27,092 nucleotides of DNA from contig JASFTK010000010.1 of the NCBI GenBank assembly GCA_050053595.1, positions 1 through 27,092 of the forward strand, read 5' to 3'. The first letter of the stretch is position 1; each line of letters begins with the position of its first letter. This DNA is from GCA-2726865 sp050053595 (GTDB taxonomy: Archaea > Thermoproteota > Bathyarchaeia > TCS64). The notes beneath the pieces are model-generated. The model saw nothing but the letters and a program-made list of their open reading frames with translations, was not told the origin of the DNA and ran no database searches. This document shows positions 22,180 to 27,092 of the stretch, in pieces. A program made the position numbers and the translations under genes.

Positions 22180-23187
22180 TCAGCCCTCCACCTCGTTCAT
22201 AAACTCTGTGTGAATATAGGTTACCTGCGGGGGCTCTGCGGGATATCGGGATTTCCTCACGGCCTTCCTGAGAGTTATCAGACGCTTGGCGGGGCCCATG
22301 ACGCTTCCTTTCAGTAATAGGTAGTCGCTCTTAAGATCCCCATACTTCTTGAATCCCCCATTTGGGGTCACCCTCTCGGTTTCGGAGCCCATCAGCAGGA
22401 TCCGCTTGTTCTTCTCGGTCCTGTTGTGGAACCCCATCTGTCCTGCCCTTGGGACCCCTGGCATAACCCGGCGGGGGGTCCATGGTCCTATCGAGGCTAC
22501 GCCCCTCTTTGTCTTCCGGGACTTGTGTTGCAGGATCCTGACGCCCCATCTCTTCACAGGTCCCTGGAACCCTTTGCCCTTGGTGACGCCGATGATGTCG
22601 ATGGACTCACCGGGTTCGAAGATATCCGTCACTCTCACGGTCTCCCCTAGGAGCTCTTTGGCGTATTTTAGCTGCTCCTCGATGGAGCCGCCGCCTACGG
22701 GGATCTCCAAGAGCTCGGGCTTCTTCTTCTTGACCCCTGACAGCCTGGGCTGTGTGGCGGCGATGACCCTGATCCTGTGGATCCAGTCTTTAACCTCCTC
22801 AAGCCTCTCAAAGGCGGCTTCACCACCCCCGACTTTCACCGTTTTAATAGCTCTGAAGACATCGATAGGGATGTCCTCCATCCATACCTCTGTTAGGGCT
22901 TTCAAACCGTCAGTAGTCTTCTCGTAACCTCTCACCCCCACAACAATCAATGGGGGCACATCGAGGACGGTGGCTGCTGACTTTATCTCTCGCCCATAAT
23001 CGGGAGCCCGCCTCCTGTCCTCAACGACGAAGGTGTGGGTCATACCCACCTTGTAACCTGCAAAACCCAGAAGATGTGGATCGCCCTCACCCTCAGGCCA
23101 ATGCCGGACCCTGCCGTTGATACTCTTCGCTCTCTTCCTCGGTGAATAGGCTTTGGAACCTCGTTTCGGCGATCTGACCCTGGGCAC
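22180..23187 (-). CDS. rpl3: Ribosomal protein uL3
   Basis: uL3 starts large-subunit assembly. The 335-residue product begins PRVRSPKRGSKAYSPRKRAK and includes LLGFAGYKVGMTHTFVV, then IIGVTKGKGFQGPVKRWGV and RVMPGVPRAGQMGFHNRTEK, all conserved. GTG 23187 is used, with AGGTGA (23199-23194) six bases upstream; the overlapping ATG at 23189 is out of frame. It is the first gene of the ribosomal cluster and has its own promoter. Confidence 0.97.
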   Translation of the reverse strand: MPRVRSPKRGSKAYSPRKRAKSINGRVRHWPEGEGDPHLLGFAGYKVGMTHTFVVEDRRRAPDYGREIKSAATVLDVPPLIVVGVRGYEKTTDGLKALTEVWMEDIPIDVFRAIKTVKVGGGEAAFERLEEVKDWIHRIRVIAATQPRLSGVKKKKPELLEIPVGGGSIEEQLKYAKELLGETVRVTDIFEPGESIDIIGVTKGKGFQGPVKRWGVRILQHKSRKTKRGVASIGPWTPRRVMPGVPRAGQMGFHNRTEKNKRILLMGSETERVTPNGGFKKYGDLKSDYLLLKGSVMGPAKRLITLRKAVRKSRYPAEPPQVTYIHTEFMNEVEG

Positions 23188-23236
23188 ATCGGTTCACCTG
23201 AATTTTTAGCTAGCTGTTATGAAACAACTAGACAGA

Positions 23237-23244
23237 AATTTAAA
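23237..23244 (-). promoter_or_regulatory. TATA-like box of the uL3 operon
   Basis: Minus-strand TTTAAATT, a near-consensus archaeal TATA box, lies about 53 nt before the GTG start. The predicted leader of about 27 nt contains the AGGTGA ribosome site. It lies in the 137-bp gap after the endonuclease III gene. Confidence 0.6.
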
Positions 23245-23324
23245 CATTCGTATTAGGACAATTGACGAGAAATTGAGTAGTCTCAATAAATCCCAAAGTC
23301 CCCCAATTCCCCCTAAAATTATCT

Positions 23325-23981
23325 TCACATCATTTTTTCGGGGTAGTCGCAAAGGTCCTCTAGGGAACAATCACGGCACAAGGGTTTCCGGGCTTTGCAG
23401 ATCTCACGCCCGAACTGGATGAGGGAGAGATGAAGACGCTTCCTCTTCTCAGGTGGCGATGCTTCCTCCAACGCCCTACGGACCTCGTCGTATGATGGTC
23501 GCTCGGAGACTATCTCTAGCCGTTGCGAGATACGGAAGATGTGCCTGTCCACGGGTACTATGTACCTCTCTGCGACAAACATGAGGACGATGTCAGCAGT
23601 CTTCGGACCCACGCCCGGGAGGCTCATCAACCTCTCCCTCGCCTCCGGATAGGGCTGGAGCATCACTTGGTCCAAGCTGCCACTGAACCTCTCCAGTATC
23701 TTCCGGGAGACCTCCTTCAGCACCCTGCTCCTCTGGTTATACATCCCTGCAGGACGTATGGCCTCGACAAGGTCCTCCAGAGGTGCCTGGGACAGGGCCT
23801 CAGGGGTGATGCCTATGGCCTCCTCGAGGTTCCTGTAAGCTGTTGAACGGTTCCTGCTGTTGGTGTTCTGGCTGAGGATGGTGTTCACGAGAACACTGAA
23901 GGGGTCAAGGGACCGGGGTATCTGATAACTCCCATATCCCGAGAGCAGGCGGGATATGATCTCCTCAGCCCTCTCCGACAA
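23325..23981 (-). CDS. nth: Endonuclease III-type DNA glycosylase/AP lyase
   Basis: Endonuclease III removes oxidised pyrimidines in base-excision repair. The frame has the helix-hairpin-helix with catalytic Lys (LPGVGPKTADIV) and the catalytic Asp in VPVDRHIFRIS. The [4Fe-4S] site is intact with Cys-x6-Cys-x2-Cys-x5-Cys (CKARKPLCRDCSLEDLC). An ATG at 24065 would add 28 residues (an Arg-rich arm) deep inside hflX; TTG 23981, just after a GGAGGAGGAG run, matches the family N-terminus better and gives 218 residues. It overlaps the hflX end by 17 nt. Confidence 0.93.
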   Translation of the reverse strand: MSERAEEIISRLLSGYGSYQIPRSLDPFSVLVNTILSQNTNSRNRSTAYRNLEEAIGITPEALSQAPLEDLVEAIRPAGMYNQRSRVLKEVSRKILERFSGSLDQVMLQPYPEARERLMSLPGVGPKTADIVLMFVAERYIVPVDRHIFRISQRLEIVSERPSYDEVRRALEEASPPEKRKRLHLSLIQFGREICKARKPLCRDCSLEDLCDYPEKMM

Positions 23982-25194
23982 CCTCGATCTCCTCCTCCGA
24001 GGGGGCTCCTGTAGGAGAGTCCTCTTGTTCCCTGAGTCTAGAGGTGAGTAGTTCGAGGAGTTCATCCAAGTTCTCCCGGGACAAAGCTGAGACCATGATC
24101 CAAGGCAGGTCGTACCTTTCGATGTACAGTTCCTCGACTGTGGTCTCAGCCGTCTCAGGCCTCAGGTCGATCTTGTTGAAGACGACGATTATCCTCTCCT
24201 TTGGGATGTCCATCTCCCTGAGGAGGCGGATCCCCTCATTCAGCTTTATCCTGAGGGTTAACGGGGGGTCGGATATGTCCAGGAGGAGGATGACGAGGTT
24301 GGCTCTCCTGAGGTCCTCGAGGTTGAGCTCGAAGCTCCTTATCAGGTGGGGATCCAGATCGATGACGAAGCCGATGGTGTCGATGAAAAGGAGGGTCGTC
24401 TGGTAATCGATGAACCTCCGCTGGTACTTACTACTGAGGGTTGTGAAAGGAGCGTCACTAACGGGCTTGGAGTCCCCGGTTAGGGCGTTGAAAAGGCTGG
24501 TCTTCCCGGCGTTGTAGTACCCTGAGATACAGATCGTGGGGAACCCCAGCCTCTCCCTCTTACTGATCCTCTGCCGCTTCTCCTTGAGCAAAGATTCGAT
24601 CTCTTCCCTTATCCGTGCCTGGCGCCCCGTCAGCTCCCTTATCTGGCTGTGGAAGGCGTACTCTCCCATGCTCCTGAAGAAGGGGCGGTCGTTGTGGTAC
24701 CTCAGGTTTGCCTGCAACTTGAAGAAGGGGGCCAACTTCTCAAGGCGGGCGGCCTCGATCTGTAGGTTGCTCAGGTTGTCTGAGGCCATCTTATCAAAGA
24801 TCTCAAGGGTGACTTCGTACCTGTCGACGACATCGACGCCCAGCGCCCTGATTAGGTTGAGCTTCTGGCTGCTCCTCAAGATGTTGTAGAAGACCACAAT
24901 GTTGATGTCATGCTTCTTGACATACCCCTTCACCTCTCTCACCTTCCCCGAACCTATATGGTATTTTGATAGAGGACGGTGACGGCTCTGGACGATATCC
25001 CCTACGACCTCGATCCCCAGTGTCTCAACCAGCCGCCCCAGCTCGTCGAGCTTGAGGCGGAAGACCCTGTGGTCATGGACATTCGTCTTCAACATACAGA
25101 GGAGGGCTCTGCCTTGGACCAGGGACTGCACAGGGAATCTGCTGATCCGGGGGGTTATGAATCTATCCTTGAGATACTGCCTCGAATGCTGCAC
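23965..25194 (-). CDS. hflX: HflX-type GTPase
   Basis: HflX GTPases bind the large ribosomal subunit; bacterial HflX splits stalled ribosomes. The product (409 residues from GTG 25194) has the N-terminal HflX domain (about 35-175, with SKYHIGSGKVREVKGYV) and a coiled linker (RELTGRQARIREEIESLLKE). The G domain shows G1 GYYNAGKTS, G3 DTIGF, G4 NKID and G5 SAL. It ends in a short acidic tail. The first 21-33 residues are basic and not family-like; GTG 25131 or ATG 25095 are alternative starts. Confidence 0.93.
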   Translation of the reverse strand: MQHSRQYLKDRFITPRISRFPVQSLVQGRALLCMLKTNVHDHRVFRLKLDELGRLVETLGIEVVGDIVQSRHRPLSKYHIGSGKVREVKGYVKKHDINIVVFYNILRSSQKLNLIRALGVDVVDRYEVTLEIFDKMASDNLSNLQIEAARLEKLAPFFKLQANLRYHNDRPFFRSMGEYAFHSQIRELTGRQARIREEIESLLKEKRQRISKRERLGFPTICISGYYNAGKTSLFNALTGDSKPVSDAPFTTLSSKYQRRFIDYQTTLLFIDTIGFVIDLDPHLIRSFELNLEDLRRANLVILLLDISDPPLTLRIKLNEGIRLLREMDIPKERIIVVFNKIDLRPETAETTVEELYIERYDLPWIMVSALSRENLDELLELLTSRLREQEDSPTGAPSEEEIEVVGEG

Positions 25195-25238
25195 ATTGAT
25201 GCGGGTGAGTGTGAAAACGTGTTTGTTAAGTTATCTTT

Positions 25239-25249
25239 AGGAGGTGATC
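25239..25249 (+). promoter_or_regulatory. Perfect 11-base Shine-Dalgarno site before a micro-ORF
   Basis: AGGAGGTGATC is a full complement of the archaeal 16S rRNA 3' end and is followed one base later by ATG 25251. It is the longest SD match I saw in the window. It lies on the strand opposite to hflX, in the spacer upstream of it. Confidence 0.4.
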
Positions 25250-25250
25250 A

Positions 25251-25292
25251 ATGGTTGGTCTGGTGGATTCTCATTATCCGCAGTTAGTGTAA
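25251..25292 (+). CDS. Possible 13-residue leader peptide
   Basis: The frame reads MVGLVDSHYPQLV and stops at TAA. The only evidence is the perfect SD site directly before it; the peptide matches nothing I know and no larger gene follows on this strand. The gap from SD to ATG is tight (about 1-5 nt depending on the aligned base). It may be chance. Confidence 0.2.
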   Translation: MVGLVDSHYPQLV

Positions 25293-25349
25293 AAAATGGA
25301 ACGATTAGATGTGCTTAGAATCAGTTATTCAAGCGTGCGAAACGGTGGT

Positions 25350-25368
25350 AAAAAAAAGAGAAAAAGAG
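25350..25368 (-). terminator. Poly-T terminator of the coiled-coil operon
   Basis: Directly after the stop of the 53-residue gene, the minus strand reads CTCTTTTTCTCTTTTTTTT. Oligo-T tracts of this kind are the usual intrinsic terminators in archaea. It marks the end of the two-gene unit 26322-25369. Confidence 0.7.
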
Positions 25369-25530
25369 TTATTCGACTCGTTTTCTGAGACGATCGATCT
25401 TTTTCAGGGTCTGCTGTACTCTCTCGTCTTCTTCGTCCTCTTTGATTTCGAGATCGATGTCCTTCTTAGCCCGCTCCTTCACCTGCCTTATCATCTTTTC
25501 GATATCAACTTTATTCTTGTTTTCAGACAT
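25369..25530 (-). CDS. Small charged protein of unknown function
   Basis: The 53-residue product (begins MSENKNKVDIEKMIRQVKER, ends KKIDRLRKRVE) is rich in Lys, Glu, Asp and Arg, with no membrane segment, and should be helical, perhaps coiled coil. ATG 25530 has GAGGTGA at good spacing. It starts 9 nt after the stop of the membrane coiled-coil gene and is followed by a poly-T terminator, so the two form an operon and may interact. I do not recognise the family. Confidence 0.7.
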   Translation of the reverse strand: MSENKNKVDIEKMIRQVKERAKKDIDLEIKEDEEDERVQQTLKKIDRLRKRVE

Positions 25531-25539
25531 GCTTTCACC

Positions 25540-26322
25540 TCATATCGGGAAACCTAGTTTAGCGAGCTCCTCCGCGATTGGAGTACCTTTAATCTCATCT
25601 TTAATCTTGTTGATCTTCTCCATGAACTCCTCGCCCTCGTCCACCTTCTCTTTGAGGATATCCACTATCTCGTTGTATTGAGCTGCCAGCTCAGATTTCT
25701 CATTTAGGACTGTAGTAAGCTTCTCCTCGTATTCTTCAGCTTTTTTCTTTATTGCTTCGTTGAAACCCGCCTCTATCTCATTGACGTTCTTCTCAATTTC
25801 TCTCTTTGTCTTTTCTATTTCGCCACCCTGTATGTATTTGCTGAGGATGCCCGTCCAACCCGCCCCAATAGTAAATGCCGATAGGACTGTCTGCACGTTA
25901 TACTTTCCCCCTTCCAAGAGGGCTCCTCCCGTGAGAAATGATGCAAGAAAGGCCCCAAGGACAACGAATATCACGGCTCCTCTGAGATTAGTGTTCCTCC
26001 TAAGCTTGGTCCAGTCATCCCTTAGTTCTGATATTGTCTTTTGAATAGACTCTCTCTGGTTCTTGACCTTCCGTTCTATAACGACGAACTGTGCTACCGT
26101 AACCTCGCCTTTAGAGAGTTTCTTCTGCAATTCATCGAGGTTTTTCTCTTTTTTATCAATGTCGTCTTTGAGTTCTTTTATTTCGACTTCAATGTTTTTT
26201 AATTCGAAGGATTTTCCCATGCCAGGTAGGTCTCCTCCAATATTGGAGTAAAGAGTGAATAACGCTCCACAGGACCCTATAACGAACTTGGTGGCCAACT
26301 CCACTGGCATCGATAACGACAT
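25540..26322 (-). CDS. Coiled-coil membrane protein of unknown function
   Basis: I do not recognise this 260-residue protein. It has a hydrophobic N-terminal segment (about 8-26), then a long charged coiled-coil region (about 38-108). Two likely membrane helices with many Gly and Ala follow (about 114-136 and 146-163). A second coiled coil (about 165-245) precedes a hydrophobic end, AEELAKLGFPI. The symmetric coil-membrane-coil plan suggests a scaffold or membrane-shaping role, but that is speculation. Base composition looks lower in G+C than the ribosomal genes. ATG 26322 follows a TATA-like box, and the 53-residue gene follows it. Confidence 0.75.
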   Translation of the reverse strand: MSLSMPVELATKFVIGSCGALFTLYSNIGGDLPGMGKSFELKNIEVEIKELKDDIDKKEKNLDELQKKLSKGEVTVAQFVVIERKVKNQRESIQKTISELRDDWTKLRRNTNLRGAVIFVVLGAFLASFLTGGALLEGGKYNVQTVLSAFTIGAGWTGILSKYIQGGEIEKTKREIEKNVNEIEAGFNEAIKKKAEEYEEKLTTVLNEKSELAAQYNEIVDILKEKVDEGEEFMEKINKIKDEIKGTPIAEELAKLGFPI

Positions 26323-26355
26323 GGTCTTTTCCCTATATCCCCTATCCTCTGGCTT

Positions 26356-26366
26356 GAATTTTAAGT
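26356..26366 (-). promoter_or_regulatory. TATA-like box of the coiled-coil operon
   Basis: Minus-strand ACTTAAAATTC is centred about 39 nt before ATG 26322, giving a predicted leader of about 13 nt. It fits the spacing seen for other promoters here. Confidence 0.5.
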
Positions 26367-26644
26367 TTTCATAAGGATAAACCCAGATCTAATAGCGTAC
26401 TCTATCTCATATTGTAACAGAAAGATTGGGGATAAAGGGGACATAGCTCACTCCCATTTATTCGCCGTGTCCAATAAACTCGCTTAGGGCCATTCAGGTA
26501 TCCATGGGGCAATCTCTCAGCTAGCTCTCGACCACGGTTCTGATCATGGATTTCACGTATTGCGCGCGCCTTGAGATGTGCGGACCAAGACTTATCTTAC
26601 CTCGGGATTTACTACTATTATCCCTCAATTAACGGTGAAACACA
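26367..26644. other. Intergenic spacer with no gene found
   Basis: No credible ORF or RNA gene is visible. It holds a 7-bp inverted repeat ATCCATG (26500-26506) and CATGGAT (26545-26551), and a TATA-like ATTTATT near 26457. GGTGA at 26633-26637 is the ribosome site of the next gene. A structured RNA is possible but unsupported. Confidence 0.4.
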
Positions 26645-26962
26645 TTGAGATTCTGCCCAGAGTGCGGCACTTTCATGCAGATTGACGGTGCGAGTTACAT
26701 ATGCCCCAAGTGCGGAGAGGAGATCGAGACCCCGACTATAGAGGTCAGGAGGGACAATAAGCCCCCCGCCAAATCCATCTATGTCGTCGAGGACCCTATG
26801 GAGAGGGGGCCCGTTGTGAGCCAACAGTGCCCCCGCTGCGACAACACCGAGGCATACAGGTCCATACTGGCTTCCCAAGGTGATCACGCTGGGGTGAAGC
26901 AGGACCGCACAGTAGAACGATACACCTGCACCAAGTGCAGCCACACCTGGCTCAGGACCTGA
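26645..26962 (+). CDS. TFS/RpoM-like zinc ribbon protein with altered catalytic hairpin
   Basis: TFS is the archaeal TFIIS-like factor that makes RNA polymerase cut backtracked RNA. The 105-residue product has both zinc ribbons: Cys4, 7, 20, 23 (CPEC...CPKC) and Cys62, 65, 95, 98 (CPRC...CTKC), with the family ending CTKCSHTWLR. In the C-terminal ribbon the usual tip (R-S-x-D-E-P) is replaced by SQGDHAGVKQDRTVERYTC: Asp-Glu becomes Asp80-His81 and the loop is about 5 residues longer. It may be a non-cleaving paralogue, an Rpb9-like subunit, or a modified TFS. TTG 26645 has GGTGA 7 nt upstream. Confidence 0.85.
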   Translation: MRFCPECGTFMQIDGASYICPKCGEEIETPTIEVRRDNKPPAKSIYVVEDPMERGPVVSQQCPRCDNTEAYRSILASQGDHAGVKQDRTVERYTCTKCSHTWLRT

Positions 26963-27092
26963 ACAGCAGCCGCGACAATGAAAGATCGTTATTCCAGAAT
27001 GCATTACTGACATCTCAGCCACGCCTCTGTCAAGGGTTGCACATCTTGGTGACGTATAGAGTCTCATAATGAAATGAAGGATATTTTATTGA

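Noticed and set aside
25239..25249. Relic of a 16S rRNA gene end on the minus strand
   Set aside because: GATCACCTCCT matches the 16S 3' end, but the bases before it show no further similarity to the 16S 3' region.
26618..27067. 149-residue minus-strand ORF
   Set aside because: Antisense of the TFS-like gene; the plus-strand frame has two intact zinc ribbons.
1..27092. CRISPR arrays, transposases or IS ends
   Set aside because: No regularly spaced repeats, no transposase-like protein and no terminal inverted repeats with target duplications were seen.

Overview
The window is archaeal. It carries the archaeal/eukaryotic-type ribosomal proteins eL19, eL32, eS4, eS24 and eS27, an RNase P protein (Rnp1) inside the ribosomal cluster, Rpo7-Spt4, a class I lysyl-tRNA synthetase, the DUF359 dephospho-CoA kinase, a tRNA-intron endonuclease subunit, a TFS-like zinc protein, and two tRNA genes with bulge-helix-bulge introns. 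TATA-like boxes precede many units and Shine-Dalgarno (SD) sites of the AGGTGA type are common. Order and content suggest a TACK-like lineage (Bathyarchaeia-like would fit), but I cannot assign it from sequence reading alone.

Layout. (1) 1-600: the start of a leftward gene cut by the window edge, then tRNA-Gly(CCC) leftward and tRNA-Lys(UUU) rightward, each with a 16-17 nt intron. (2) 612-3168: rightward run of an HTH-phosphoribosyltransferase regulator, then rpo7-spt4-dephospho-CoA kinase-rps24e-rps27ae, mostly overlapping or tightly packed. (3) 3355-5804: leftward rhomboid protease and rightward class I LysRS, divergent with only 23 bp between start codons. (4) 5805-6723: a hairpin, a small membrane ORF, and a very AT-rich spacer. 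(5) 6724-7269: an EndA-type endonuclease subunit that appears to lack the catalytic His. (6) 7262-23187, all leftward: the S10/spc ribosomal cluster, transcribed L3-L4-L23-L2-S19 / L22-S3-L29-Rnp1-S17-L14-L24-S4e-L5-S14-S8-L6-L32e-L19e-L18-S5-L30 / L15-SecY-AlaX-HisS. TATA-like boxes suggest it is split into at least three units. (7) 23325-25194: endonuclease III and HflX, leftward. (8) 25195-26645: a leftward pair of unrecognised genes (coiled-coil membrane protein plus a 53-residue charged protein) ending in a poly-T terminator, followed by a non-coding stretch. (9) 26645-26962: a TFS-like protein with an altered catalytic hairpin.

Most of the window is the core information-processing machinery: ribosome, RNA polymerase, translocon, tRNA charging, editing and splicing. 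The unusual parts are the matched mini-introns in the two tRNAs, an EndA subunit that looks structural, very long acidic extensions on uS3 and uL5 with a shorter one on eL32, a TFS paralogue without the usual Asp-Glu tip, a possible pseudoknot after rpsS, a micro-ORF behind a perfect 11-base anti-SD match, and the unrecognised membrane operon at the right.
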